This document shows positions 42,162 through 52,517 of a DNA stretch of 64,000 nt, one piece after another. Every line of letters starts with the position of its first letter. The first letter of the stretch is position 1. A model generated the notes under the pieces. It did no database searches. It saw nothing but the letters and a program-made list of their open reading frames with translations, and was not told the DNA's origin. A program made the translations under genes and the position numbers. This DNA is from Streptomyces sp. NRRL WC-3742 (GTDB lineage Bacteria > Actinomycetota > Actinomycetes > Streptomycetales > Streptomycetaceae): the NCBI RefSeq assembly GCF_000720635.1, contig NZ_JOCF01000016.1, positions 1 to 64,000 on the forward strand. Reading direction: 5' to 3'.

Positions 42162-44360
42162 GTGGCCACGTTCCTGTACCGAGTGGGCCGATGGGCCTTC
42201 GCCCGGCGCAAGCTGGTGACCCTGCTGTGGGTCGCCGTGCTGGCCGTCTGCGGAGTCCTCGCCGCCAAGGCACCCGCGGCGCCCGACGACGGCTTCGCGA
42301 TGCCCGGCACGGAGGCGCAGAAGGCGTTCGATCTGATGAACGAGCGCTTCCCCGGCGGCCACGCGGACGGTGCCTCGGCCCGCCTGGTGTTCGTCGCGCC
42401 GAACGGTCAGAAGATCACCGCCGAGCCGAACAAGAAGGCCGTCGAGGCCACCGTCGCCGAACTGGCCCACGCCGAGGAGGTCACCGGCGCGGTCGACCCG
42501 TTCCAGGCGCACGCCGTCTCCCAGGACGGCACCACCGCGTACGCGACGGTCAGCTACTCGGTGAAGGCCGGCAAGCTGTCCGACGGCGCCACCACCGCCC
42601 TGGAGCAGGCCGCCCAGCACGGCCGCGACGCCGGACTGAAGGTCGAGGTCGGCGGCACCGCGCTGATGGCCAAGCCCGAGGCGGGCGGCAGCAGCGAGGC
42701 GATCGGCATGGCGCTGTCCGCCGTCGTCCTGGTGATCACCTTCGGCTCGCTGGTCGCCGCGGGCCTGCCGCTGCTCACCGCGATCGTCGGCGTGGGCCTG
42801 GGCATGTCGCTGATCGCCGCGCTCGGCAGCACCCTGGGCCTGTCCACCACGACGGGCACGCTGGCGATGATGCTGGGCCTGGCGGTCGGCATCGACTACG
42901 CGGTCTTCATCGTCTCCCGTTACCGCGCCGAACTCGCCGAGGGCCGCACGCCCCAGGAGGCGGCCGGACGGGCCGTGGGCACCGCGGGCTCGGCGGTGGT
43001 CTTCGCCGGCCTCACCGTGGTCATCGCCCTGGCCGGGCTCTCCGTGGTCGGCATCCCGATGCTCGCCAAGATGGGCATGGCCGCCGCCGGCACCGTCGTC
43101 ATCGCCGTGCTGGTCGCGCTCACCCTGGTGCCCGCCCTGCTCGGCTTCATCGGCCGCAAGGTGCTGCCGCGCAAGGTCCGCAAGGCCCCCGAGGGCGCGG
43201 CCCCGCGCACCGGCGACAACGGCGGCTCCCGCTGGGCCCGGTTCGTGCTGCGCCGCCCCCTCGCCGTGCTGCTCGGCGGTGTGATCGGGCTCGGCGTGCT
43301 CGCCGCCCCCGCCCTGGACCTGAACCTGGGCCTGCCCGGCGACGAGTCCAAGCCCACCTCCACCACCCAGCGCCGCGCCTACGACCAGCTCTCCGAGGGC
43401 TTCGGCCCCGGCTTCAACGGCCCGCTGACCGTCCTGGTGGACGTCAAGGGCACCGCCGACCCGAAGGGCGCCGCGAACGAGGTCGTCAAGGCCGTCTCCT
43501 CGGTGCCCGGGGTGGACAGGGTGTCGCCGCCGGTGTTCAACAAGGCGGGGGACACCGCCCTGGTCAACGCGATCCCGGCGACCGGTCCGAGCGACGCGAG
43601 GACCAAGGACCTGGTGCACACCATCCGCGGCAAGGCGGCCGACCTGAAGACCGCCACCGGCGCGACCGTCCTGGTCAGCGGCACCACCGCGATGAACATC
43701 GACGTCTCGCAGAAGCTCAGCGACGCGCTGCTGCCCTACCTGGCGGTGGTGGTCGGCCTGGCCGTCCTGCTGCTGCTCGTCGTCTTCCGCTCGGTGCTCG
43801 TCCCCCTGAAGGCGGCCCTCGGCTTCCTCCTCTCGGTGGCCGCCGCGCTGGGCGCCGTCGTCGCGGTGTTCCAGTGGGGCTGGCTGGCCGACCTGATCGG
43901 CGTCGAGCAGACCGGCCCGGTGATGAGCATGATGCCGATCTTCATGATCGGCGTGGTCTTCGGCCTCGCCATGGACTACGAGGTGTTCCTCGTCACCCGC
44001 ATCCGCGAGGGCTTCGTGCACGGCGAGAGCCCGCACGAGGCGATCGTCACCGGCTTCCGGCACAACGCCCGGGTGGTCACCGCCGCCGCGTTCATCATGA
44101 TCGCCGTCTTCGCGGGCTTCATCGGGATGAGCGAGCCCATGATCAAGATGATGGGTCTGGGCCTGGCCGCCGCCGTCGCCTTCGACGCCTTCGTCGTCCG
44201 GATGACGATCGTCCCGGCCGTGCTCGCCCTGCTCGGCCGCCGCGCCTGGTGGATGCCGCGCTGGCTCGACCGGATCGTCCCGGACGTGGACGTCGAGGGC
44301 AGCAAGCTCCACACCGCCGCCCCCGAGGCGGCCCCGGAGCGGGAGCCGGTCACCGTCTGA
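42162..44360 (+). CDS. MMPL-family RND transporter
   Basis: The protein is 732 aa from GTG 42162 (GAAGGAG upstream). The layout is typical MMPL: one N-terminal helix (LVTLLWVAVLAVCGVLAA), an extracytoplasmic loop, five or six helices with GLAVGIDYAVFIVSRYR, and a second half with the same plan and GLAMDYEVFLVTRIREG. These DY motifs carry the proton-relay residues. Actinomycete members export lipids or drugs. A hairpin follows the gene, and a two-component pair begins 118 bp downstream. Confidence 0.95.
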   Translation: MATFLYRVGRWAFARRKLVTLLWVAVLAVCGVLAAKAPAAPDDGFAMPGTEAQKAFDLMNERFPGGHADGASARLVFVAPNGQKITAEPNKKAVEATVAELAHAEEVTGAVDPFQAHAVSQDGTTAYATVSYSVKAGKLSDGATTALEQAAQHGRDAGLKVEVGGTALMAKPEAGGSSEAIGMALSAVVLVITFGSLVAAGLPLLTAIVGVGLGMSLIAALGSTLGLSTTTGTLAMMLGLAVGIDYAVFIVSRYRAELAEGRTPQEAAGRAVGTAGSAVVFAGLTVVIALAGLSVVGIPMLAKMGMAAAGTVVIAVLVALTLVPALLGFIGRKVLPRKVRKAPEGAAPRTGDNGGSRWARFVLRRPLAVLLGGVIGLGVLAAPALDLNLGLPGDESKPTSTTQRRAYDQLSEGFGPGFNGPLTVLVDVKGTADPKGAANEVVKAVSSVPGVDRVSPPVFNKAGDTALVNAIPATGPSDARTKDLVHTIRGKAADLKTATGATVLVSGTTAMNIDVSQKLSDALLPYLAVVVGLAVLLLLVVFRSVLVPLKAALGFLLSVAAALGAVVAVFQWGWLADLIGVEQTGPVMSMMPIFMIGVVFGLAMDYEVFLVTRIREGFVHGESPHEAIVTGFRHNARVVTAAAFIMIAVFAGFIGMSEPMIKMMGLGLAAAVAFDAFVVRMTIVPAVLALLGRRAWWMPRWLDRIVPDVDVEGSKLHTAAPEAAPEREPVTV

Positions 44361-44390
44361 CCGGCCCCGGACCGTTTACCGTTGCAAGTC

Positions 44391-44418
44391 GGGGGCCGTT
44401 CCGTCCGGGACGGCCCCC
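44391..44418 (+). terminator. Hairpin after the MMPL gene
   Basis: GGGGGCCGT (44391-44399) and ACGGCCCCC (44410-44418) form a perfect 9-bp stem with a 10-base loop, 30 bp after the MMPL stop. The promoter of the two-component pair would lie just beyond, in 44419-44478. Confidence 0.8.
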
Positions 44419-44478
44419 GCGGAGCATCGGACGCGTAGACCAATGGACGCGCAGATCACTCGGACGCGGAGCACCACC

Positions 44479-45810
44479 ATGAGCGACACCTGGCAGCGAC
44501 TGCGCCGCGACCACCCCCGGCTGCTCGACGTCCTGGGCGGCGCGTTGCTGATCGTCATCACCGGGCTCGGCGCCACCGTCGACCAGTACGGCGGGAACTG
44601 GGTCATGCCCGGCGTGAGTACCGTCGCCGTCGCCACCGTCTCCGCCCTCGCCGTCTTCCTCCACCGCCGCCACCCCTACGCCGTCGTCGCCGTCACCCTC
44701 GGCTGCACGATGGCCCTCAGCGTGATCAGCCCCCGGCTCACCCCCATGCTGGCGACCCCGCTGCTGCTGGCCCTCTACTTCTTCGCGGTGCGCACCGACC
44801 GCGCCACCGCCTTCCGCGCCTCCGTCGCCACGGCCGTCCTGCTCACCGGCATGACGCTGGCCTTCGGCCCCGGCGGTCCGATCGGCGAGCGCATCGGCGT
44901 CCTCGCCTGGGCCCTGCTGCCCGGCGCCCTCGGCGACTCCATCCGCAACCGCCGAGTCCAGCTCGCCGCGATCCGGGAACGCGCCGAACGCGCCGAGGCC
45001 ACCCGCGAGGAGGAGGCCCGCCGCCGCGTCGCCGACGAGCGCATCCGCATCGCCCGCGACCTGCACGACGTCGTCGCCCACCACATCGCCCTGGCCAACG
45101 CCCAGGCGGGCATCGCCGTCCACCTCATGGACCGCCACCCCGCCCAGGCCCGCGAGGTGCTCAGCCACATCACCGAGGCCACCGGCTCCGCCCTCCAGGA
45201 GCTGCGCGCCACCGTCGGACTGCTGCGCCGCGCCGAGGAGCCCGCCCCGCTGGAGCCGGCCCCCGGCCTCGACCAGCTGCCCGAGCTGATCCACAGCTTC
45301 GAACGGGCGGGCCTGCCCGTGCGGCTCACCGTCGAGGGCGAGGCCCGCCCGCTCTCCCCGGGCGTGGACCTCACGGCCTTCCGGATCGTCCAGGAGTCGC
45401 TGACCAACGTCGCCAAGCACGCCAGCGGCGCCGACGCCGAGATCACCCTCGCCTACAGCGGCAGCCGGGTCGCGCTCAGCGTCGCCAACGGCCGCCCCGC
45501 CCCCGCGGGCCGCCACCGCCCCGGCGCGCTGTCCCAGCCCGGGCCCGGGGAGGTCGGATTCGGGGAGGGCGGCTTCGGGCTGATCGGCATGCGCGAGCGG
45601 GCCGGCGCGGTCGGCGGGCGCCTCACCGCCGACCCCCGCCCGGACGGCGGGTTCCTGGTCACGGCCGAACTGCCGCTGCGCACCGGCAGCCGCGACGGCG
45701 CCCCCGCCCTGGCCGACCACCGGGCCGCACGAGACGCACGAGACGGCCGAGACGCACGAGACGTACGAGACGTACGAGACGTACGAGACGACAAGGACCA
45801 TCGCGCATGA
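44479..45810 (+). CDS. Sensor histidine kinase, NarL-partner (HisKA_3) type
   Basis: The protein is 443 aa from ATG 44479; ATG 44443 is a less likely start. Four to five N-terminal helices (22-150) are followed by a short coiled coil. The phosphorylated His is H196 in ARDLHDVVAHHIA, and an HATPase_c domain follows (FRIVQESLTNVAKHA, then FGLIGMRERAGAVGG). There is no extracellular sensor domain, so it senses within the membrane. The tail (RDARDGRDARDVRDV...) is encoded by a 9-bp repeat. The stop overlaps the response regulator start by ATGA. The MMPL transporter upstream is a possible target. Confidence 0.95.
   Translation: MSDTWQRLRRDHPRLLDVLGGALLIVITGLGATVDQYGGNWVMPGVSTVAVATVSALAVFLHRRHPYAVVAVTLGCTMALSVISPRLTPMLATPLLLALYFFAVRTDRATAFRASVATAVLLTGMTLAFGPGGPIGERIGVLAWALLPGALGDSIRNRRVQLAAIRERAERAEATREEEARRRVADERIRIARDLHDVVAHHIALANAQAGIAVHLMDRHPAQAREVLSHITEATGSALQELRATVGLLRRAEEPAPLEPAPGLDQLPELIHSFERAGLPVRLTVEGEARPLSPGVDLTAFRIVQESLTNVAKHASGADAEITLAYSGSRVALSVANGRPAPAGRHRPGALSQPGPGEVGFGEGGFGLIGMRERAGAVGGRLTADPRPDGGFLVTAELPLRTGSRDGAPALADHRAARDARDGRDARDVRDVRDVRDDKDHRA
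45730..45792 (+). repeat. Seven 9-bp repeats encoding an RD-x tail
   Basis: Seven tandem CGAGACGNN units give Arg-Asp-Val/Ala/Gly triplets at the C-terminus of the histidine kinase, ending 18 bases before its stop. Three consecutive copies are identical (CGAGACGTA). Confidence 0.9.
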
Positions 45811-46481
45811 CCATCCGCGTACTGCTCGCCGACGACCAGGCCCTACTGCGCGGCGCCTTCCGGGTGCTGATCGACGCCGAGGACGACATGGAGGTCGTCG
45901 GCGAGGCCGCGGACGGCCGCGAGGCGGTCGAACTCGCCCGCGCCACCAGGCCCGACCTCGTCCTGATGGACATCCGCATGCCCGGCGCCGACGGACTCGG
46001 CGCCACCGCCGCCATCTGCGGCGACGAGGAGCTCTCCGGCACCAGGGTGCTGATCCTCACCACCTTCGAGATCGACGAGTACGTGGCCCAGGCCCTGCGC
46101 GCGGGCGCCGGCGGCTTCCTCGGCAAGGGCGCGGCCCCGGAGGAACTCCTCGCCGCCGTACGCACGGTGGCGGCCGGCGACGCACTGCTGTCGCCGGCCG
46201 CCACCCGCGCCGTCATCGACCAGTTCCTCGCCCAGCCCGACCTCGCCGCCGCGGCCCCGGCGGAGCGCCTCGCCGTCCTCACGGCCCGCGAGCGCGAGGT
46301 CATGTCGATGGCCGCCACCGGCCTGACCAACGAGGAGATCGCCGAGCGGATGTTCGTGAGCCCCTTCACGGTGCGCACCCACATCCACCGGGCGATGTCC
46401 AAGCTCGACGCGCGCGACCGGGCCCAACTGGTGGCCATCGCCTACCAGTCGGGCCTCGTCCCGCCGGGCCGCCCGGCCTGA
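45807..46481 (+). CDS. LuxR/NarL-type response regulator
   Basis: The protein is 224 aa. The receiver domain has the acidic pair ADD at 8-10, phosphoacceptor D55 (LVLMDIRMPG), a Thr in ILTTF and the Lys in LGKGAAPEE. The C-terminal GerE helix-turn-helix is LTAREREVMSMAATGLTNEEIAERMFVSPFTVRTHIHRAMSKL. It partners with the overlapping histidine kinase. The regulon is unknown. Confidence 0.96.
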   Translation: MTIRVLLADDQALLRGAFRVLIDAEDDMEVVGEAADGREAVELARATRPDLVLMDIRMPGADGLGATAAICGDEELSGTRVLILTTFEIDEYVAQALRAGAGGFLGKGAAPEELLAAVRTVAAGDALLSPAATRAVIDQFLAQPDLAAAAPAERLAVLTAREREVMSMAATGLTNEEIAERMFVSPFTVRTHIHRAMSKLDARDRAQLVAIAYQSGLVPPGRPA

Positions 46482-46541
46482 GGCTCGGGCCCGTCCTCGA
46501 ACTCCCGCCTGCGGGGCGACTCCGGGGCCCGAGGAGCCTCA
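46478..46541. terminator. Inverted repeat between response regulator and DUF4097 genes
   Basis: TGAGGCTCGGGCCC (46479-46492) can pair with GGGCCCGAGGAGCCTCA (46525-46541) with a 3-base bulge. It overlaps both stop codons of the converging genes and would serve as a bidirectional terminator. Confidence 0.65.
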
Positions 46542-47270
46542 GCCGGACTTGACGGTGACGTCGCCGATGTTCGAGCCGATGTCGATCTTGAACTTGGCGT
46601 TCGCGTCGTTGGTCACCCCGACGTGCTTCTCGCCGATGTCCGTCCCGGCGCTCACCTTGTAGGAGCCGGCCGGCACGACGACGGTGACGTCGCCGTTGTC
46701 GGTGTTCGCCTTGACGTTCTGGGCCTTGCCCGGGGTGAGCTTGATCCCGCCGTTGTCGGTCTTGGCCGTGGTGTGGTCGCCCTTGAGCGTGGTGCCCTTG
46801 ATGTCGCCGTTGCTGGTGCGCACCTCGACCGCGCCCGCGTCCTCCACCGAGATGTCGCCGTGGTCGGTCTTGACGTTCACGTCCCCGACCTGGGTGAGCT
46901 TGATCCCGCCCGCGGACCCGGACCCCGTGACCGGCAGCCCCGGAGGCAGCTCGACGGTGTAGTCCACCGCGCACAGGTGCCCGCAACCGCCCAGCACCAG
47001 CACCCCGTTCTCCACCCGGGTGGAGCCGCCCGGCTTGTCGTTGTGGTAGGCGACCTTGCGATGGACGGACGCCTTGTCGGTGCCGGACTTGCCGTGGACG
47101 GTCAGGTCCCCGGCGGAGTTGTCGAGCCGGACGGCGGTGATCTTCTCGGACACCGTGGCGTCGTCGCTGAAGGTCTTCTCCGTGACGGAGGTCGGGTCGC
47201 AGGCACTGATCAGCCCGGTGGCCAGAACTGCGACGACGACGATCCCCGTGTAACGACGGTGGTGACGCAT
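46539..47270 (-). CDS. DUF4097-type beta-repeat lipoprotein
   Basis: The protein is 243 aa. A lipoprotein signal ends in LISAC at about 20-24. The rest is a beta-helix-like set of repeats of about 20 residues with D-G-x-I/V-x-V (VKTDHGDISVEDAG, VRTSNGDIKGTT, AKTDNGGIKLTPG, ANTDNGDVTVVV), typical of DUF4097 adhesin-like proteins. The function is unknown; these often sit near two-component systems or anti-sigma factors. Here the histidine kinase pair is adjacent on the other strand. Confidence 0.88.
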   Translation of the reverse strand: MRHHRRYTGIVVVAVLATGLISACDPTSVTEKTFSDDATVSEKITAVRLDNSAGDLTVHGKSGTDKASVHRKVAYHNDKPGGSTRVENGVLVLGGCGHLCAVDYTVELPPGLPVTGSGSAGGIKLTQVGDVNVKTDHGDISVEDAGAVEVRTSNGDIKGTTLKGDHTTAKTDNGGIKLTPGKAQNVKANTDNGDVTVVVPAGSYKVSAGTDIGEKHVGVTNDANAKFKIDIGSNIGDVTVKSG

Positions 47271-47454
47271 GACGGTTACCCCCCACTAGCTGCTGCGTGG
47301 TCCCTGTGGACTCCCCGTGGGACGACCCCGTACCCGGGGCCGTCCCCTCGACGCTATCCGCGGGAGGGAGGCCGGGGCGGTGGTAAAAACCCCCCAATGT
47401 GTCGTCCACCTGGGACTACCACGGACCACGGCCCGCGCACCACCACGTGGGGAA

Positions 47455-48715
<1,261 letters not shown>

Positions 48716-48717
48716 GG

Positions 48718-48769
48718 CTCGACGCCTGAGCTCGACGTCTGAGCTCGACGTCTGAGCTCGACGCCTGAC
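48718..48769. repeat. Four 13-bp tandem repeats after the CsoR-family gene
   Basis: CTCGACGYCTGAG repeats four times (48718-48730, 48731-48743, 48744-48756, 48757-48769), starting two bases after the TGA stop at 48713-48715. Junctions create GAGCTC palindromes. The remaining 200 bp to the next start shows no other structure I can support. Confidence 0.9.
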
Positions 48770-48971
48770 GCCCGACCCGAGCAGTTCGCGAACCGCCCGA
48801 CGCTGCGTCACGCGTCGTTCACGCGCCGGTCGCTGGTCTTCGGATGAATGAGGCCGCCCGCAGTTGTACAGCCAACTGTGCGGCACTCCCTCTCAGTCTC
48901 CGTGACCAGCCGCGCGCGGCCCCGGCACCGTCCCCCGGCGGACCGGGCGCCCGGCGGCGGACAGGACAACC

Positions 48972-50405
48972 GTGGCCGCAGGCAGCGCCCTGACCCTCAC
49001 CTCCTCCGCGAGCCCCCTCGAAGGCGACCGGCTCACCTTCCACTGGACGACCGACGCCCCCGACGCCAAGAACTGGGTCGGGATCTACGACGGCAGCCGC
49101 AAGCCCGGAACCGGCTCCTCGCTGCTGTGGAAGTACACCGCCGCCGCCTCCGGCGACGTCCAACTGGACACCTCCGCCCTGACCGGCGGCCCGTACACCG
49201 CGTACCTGCTGGCCAAGGACGGCTACGAGGTCCTCGCCCGGAGCGCCCCGTTCAGCTTCCGGCCCAAGCCCGCCGTCGTGCCCCCGCACGCCGCCGTCGA
49301 CGCCCTCACCACCGCGCCCGTCGCCCCCGGCAGCAAGGTGAGCGTCAAGCTCGGGGGCCTGTGGGCCCGCCCGGCCGGCAACCCCGCCGGCAGCGCCTCC
49401 TACCGCAAGGTCAGCGGCCCCGCCTGGGCCTCCGTCGGCGCCGATGGCACCGTCACCGGCACCGCCCCCGCCGCCACCGGCGACCCCGAGCCGATCGTCG
49501 TCGGCGTCAAGGACTCCGCGGGCGCCGTCGACACCGTCACCCTGCTCGTCCCGGTCGCCGACGCCGCGGCCCGCCCCCGTCTCAAGGCCGCGAGCTGGAA
49601 CCTCCACGACGCCGGCGCCGCCCACACCGACGCGCTGGAGAAGCAGCTGCGGGTGGTGCTCAGTCAGGGCCTGGACGTGCTCGCCCTCCAGGAGACGGCC
49701 GGCGAGCGGGCCAAGGCCCTCGCCGACGCCCTCGGCTGGTACGCCCACCAGAGCCCCGGCAGCGTCGGCATCCTCAGCCGACACCCGCTCACCGACCTGC
49801 GCGCGGCCACCGCCGACCTGCCCGCCGTCGCCGCCACCGTGAACCTGCCCGGCGGCCGCACCGTCCGCTTCTGGGCCGCGCACCTGGACGAGACCGGCTA
49901 CGGCCCGTACGCCGTCCAGGACGGCCAGGGCGCCGCCCAGGTTGAGGCCGCCGAGAAGGCTTCGCTGCGCGCCAGGCAGGCCACCGCCCTGGCCGCCGCC
50001 CTCCGCGAGGACCTCGGCCGCACGCTGACGGTGGTGCTCGGCGGCGCGCTCTCCTCGCCCTCCCACCAGGACTGGACGGCCGCCACCGCCGCCGCCCACC
50101 AGGGCGTCGGGCCGATCGCCTGGCCCGTCAGCAAGGCGGTCCAGGGCGCCGGGCTCACCGACGCCTTCCGCGAGGAGAACCCCGACCCGGCCAAGGCGCC
50201 CGGCGCCACCTGGTCGCCCACCCGCAGGCGGCGCGGCGAGAAGCCCGAGCCGCAGGACCGCATCGACTACGTCTGGTACGCGGGCGCCCTCAAGCTCGTC
50301 GAGGCCCACACCCTGGTCACCGGCTGGCCGCAGGCCGAGCCCAACGCCGCCGCAAACGAGTGGCCCTCCGACACCGCCGCCGCCGTCGCCACCTTCCAGC
50401 TCTGA
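48972..50405 (+). CDS. Endonuclease/exonuclease/phosphatase-like protein with lost catalytic residues
   Basis: The protein is 477 aa from GTG 48972 (AGGA upstream). Residues 1-100 are a beta-sandwich (LTFHWTTDAPDAKNWVGIYDGSRKPG), 105-200 an Ig-like putative domain, and 205-477 an EEP domain. The EEP motifs SWNLHDAG, LQETAGE and DRIDYVWYAG are present. The GDFN loop reads LGGALSSPSHQDW (Asp and Asn lost), and the final SDH reads WPSDTAAAVATF (His lost). Both are normally needed for phosphodiester cleavage, so it is probably a binding protein rather than a nuclease. No signal peptide is visible although this type is often secreted. Next to it lies a Tat-exported phospholipase C. Confidence 0.85.
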   Translation: MAAGSALTLTSSASPLEGDRLTFHWTTDAPDAKNWVGIYDGSRKPGTGSSLLWKYTAAASGDVQLDTSALTGGPYTAYLLAKDGYEVLARSAPFSFRPKPAVVPPHAAVDALTTAPVAPGSKVSVKLGGLWARPAGNPAGSASYRKVSGPAWASVGADGTVTGTAPAATGDPEPIVVGVKDSAGAVDTVTLLVPVADAAARPRLKAASWNLHDAGAAHTDALEKQLRVVLSQGLDVLALQETAGERAKALADALGWYAHQSPGSVGILSRHPLTDLRAATADLPAVAATVNLPGGRTVRFWAAHLDETGYGPYAVQDGQGAAQVEAAEKASLRARQATALAAALREDLGRTLTVVLGGALSSPSHQDWTAATAAAHQGVGPIAWPVSKAVQGAGLTDAFREENPDPAKAPGATWSPTRRRRGEKPEPQDRIDYVWYAGALKLVEAHTLVTGWPQAEPNAAANEWPSDTAAAVATFQL

Positions 50406-50419
50406 AAGGCCGGTCCGAG

Positions 50420-52408
50420 ATGCCCGAGCTCTCCCGCCGCACCTTCGTCGGCGCCACCGCGGCCGCCGGCGCCACCGCCCTGACGGGCCTCGCCGCCGCC
50501 ACCCCCGCCGCGGCCGCCCGCCCCGAGGCCGAGGCCACCGGCACCATCAAGGACGTCAGGCACGTCGTCGTCCTCATGCAGGAGAACCGCTCCTTCGACC
50601 ACTACCTCGGCAGCCTCTCCGGCGTACGCGGCTTCGGCGACAAGCAGGCCCTGCGCTTCCCCGACGGCTCCGACGTCTTCCGCCAGCCCGACACCCGCCG
50701 CAGCGACGGCGGGGCGATGCTGCCGTACCGGATGGACACCGCCAAGTACAACGCCCAGAACGCCGGTGGCCTCGCCCACGACTGGGCGACCGGCCACCAG
50801 GCCATCAACAACGGCGCGATGAACAAGTGGATCGCCGCCAAGGGCGAGCGCACCATGGGCTACTTCACCCGCGACGACATCCCCTACCAGTACGCCCTCG
50901 CCGACGCGTTCACCGTCTGCGACGCCTACTTCACCTCCCTCGCCGGCCCCACCGACCCCAACCGGCTCTACCTGTGGACCGGCACCGCCGGCCCCGGCCG
51001 CGACGGCACCACCGGCCCCTGGATCGACAACACCCCCGTCACCGACAACCCCGTCGCCGACTGGACCACCTACGCCGAACGCCTGGAGAAGGCCGGCGTC
51101 ACCTGGCGCGTCTACCACAACCCCAGCAAGGACGACCGCACCGGGGACTACGACGACAACGCGCTCTCCTACTTCAAGCAGTTCCACAACTTCCCGCACG
51201 ACGACCCGCGTTACGTCAACGCGATGACCAAGTTCGACCCCACCGACTTCGACCGCCACTGCAAGGACGGCACCCTGCCGACCATCTCCTGGCTGGTCGC
51301 CCCCTACCTCTTCTCCGAGCACCCCGCCGCCGGCCCCGCCTACGGCGCCCACTGGGTCAACCAGGCGCTGCAGTCGCTGATGTCCAACCCCGCGGTGTGG
51401 GAGCACACCGTCTTCCTCGTCATGTACGACGAGAACGACGGCTACTTCGACCACATGGTCCCGCCCACCCCCGAGGAGGGCACCCCCGAGGAGTTCGCCC
51501 AGGGCCGCGCCATCGGCCTGGGCAACCGGGTGCCGCTGTGGGTCGCCTCGCCCTGGTCGCGCGGCGGTTGGGTCTCCTCCCAGGTCTTCGACCACACCTC
51601 CGTGCTGCGCTTCATGGAGCTGGTCACCGGCGTCGCCGAGCCCAACATCTCCGCCTGGCGCCGCGCCGTCTGCGGCGACCTGACCAGCTGCTTCGACTTC
51701 GCCGCCCCCGACTTCTCGATTCCCGAGCTCCCCGACACCAACGCCCTGATGGCCAAGGCCGACGCGGGCACCAAGCTCCCCGGCGTCGCCCTGCCGGCCG
51801 TCGGCGCCCAGTCGATGCCCGTCCAGGAGCGCGGCGAGCGCCCGCACCGGCCGCTGCCCTACCAGCCGTGGGCCGACGTCGAGGTGGACCGGGTCGGCGG
51901 CAAGGTCACCTGCACCATGACCAACGACGGCTCGGTGGCCTTCCCGTACACCGTCTACCCCAACATCCTGCTGCCCTTCGCCGGCACCCCGTACACCGTC
52001 GCCCCCGGCGCCAAGGCCCAGCACGTCTGGGACGCCGCCGCCACCGACGGCCGCTACGACTTCACCGTCCACGGCCCGGACGGCTTCGTGCGCCGCTTCG
52101 CCGGCACCGTCGTACGCGACGGCAAGGACGGGCAGAACGGGCAGAACGACATCGGTGTGCCGATCGTGACCGCCGACCTGCACGGGGACCTCAAGCTCAC
52201 CCTCCAGGTCGCCAACGACGGCCTCACCGAGGTCTCCTTCACCGCCGCGCCCAACGACTTCGCGGGCAGCGCGAGGACGGTGCGCGTCAAGCCCGGCAAG
52301 CAGGTCAACCTGACCTGGCCGCTGGACAGGCAGGGCCGCTACGACGTCACCGTCACCGCCCACACCGGGCTGCGCTTCGCCCAGCGCTACGCGGGCTGGG
52401 TGCACTGA
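50420..52408 (+). CDS. Phospholipase C (phosphocholine-specific type), Tat-exported
   Basis: The protein is 662 aa from ATG 50420. A Tat signal (SRRTFVGATAAAG...AAA) leads to the phosphoesterase domain with HVVVLMQENRSFDHYLG (metal and nucleophile region), AGPTDPNRLYLWTG, FLVMYDENDGYFDHMVPP and GNRVPLWVASPWSRGG. Two C-terminal bacterial PLC domains follow (VDRVGGKVTCTMTNDGSVAFPYTV..., LTLQVANDGLTEVSF). Homologues release phosphocholine or phosphoethanolamine from lipids outside the cell and are often induced by phosphate starvation. I see no clear PHO box in the 14-bp gap, so it is probably co-transcribed with the EEP-like gene. Confidence 0.95.
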   Translation: MPELSRRTFVGATAAAGATALTGLAAATPAAAARPEAEATGTIKDVRHVVVLMQENRSFDHYLGSLSGVRGFGDKQALRFPDGSDVFRQPDTRRSDGGAMLPYRMDTAKYNAQNAGGLAHDWATGHQAINNGAMNKWIAAKGERTMGYFTRDDIPYQYALADAFTVCDAYFTSLAGPTDPNRLYLWTGTAGPGRDGTTGPWIDNTPVTDNPVADWTTYAERLEKAGVTWRVYHNPSKDDRTGDYDDNALSYFKQFHNFPHDDPRYVNAMTKFDPTDFDRHCKDGTLPTISWLVAPYLFSEHPAAGPAYGAHWVNQALQSLMSNPAVWEHTVFLVMYDENDGYFDHMVPPTPEEGTPEEFAQGRAIGLGNRVPLWVASPWSRGGWVSSQVFDHTSVLRFMELVTGVAEPNISAWRRAVCGDLTSCFDFAAPDFSIPELPDTNALMAKADAGTKLPGVALPAVGAQSMPVQERGERPHRPLPYQPWADVEVDRVGGKVTCTMTNDGSVAFPYTVYPNILLPFAGTPYTVAPGAKAQHVWDAAATDGRYDFTVHGPDGFVRRFAGTVVRDGKDGQNGQNDIGVPIVTADLHGDLKLTLQVANDGLTEVSFTAAPNDFAGSARTVRVKPGKQVNLTWPLDRQGRYDVTVTAHTGLRFAQRYAGWVH

Positions 52409-52441
52409 TGCACCACCGTCCGGTGTGATGGTCCGTCAATT

Positions 52442-52473
52442 GGCCGGGGGCGCCGATCCGGTGACCCCCGGCC
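52442..52473 (+). terminator. Hairpin after phospholipase C
   Basis: GGCCGGGGG (52442-52450) and CCCCCGGCC (52465-52473) form a perfect 9-bp stem with a 14-base loop, 34 bp after the stop. Confidence 0.8.
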
Positions 52474-52517
52474 GTGGCGGGGCCGCGTTGTCGTAGCCCG
52501 GCGCTACGGTCGGGCCC

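Noticed and set aside
44435..44447. Fourth copy of the GGTCTAGACC-type operator before the histidine kinase
   Set aside because: Only the right half (TAGACCAATGGAC) matches; the left half is CGCG, and a 13-base match is expected by chance in 64 kb.
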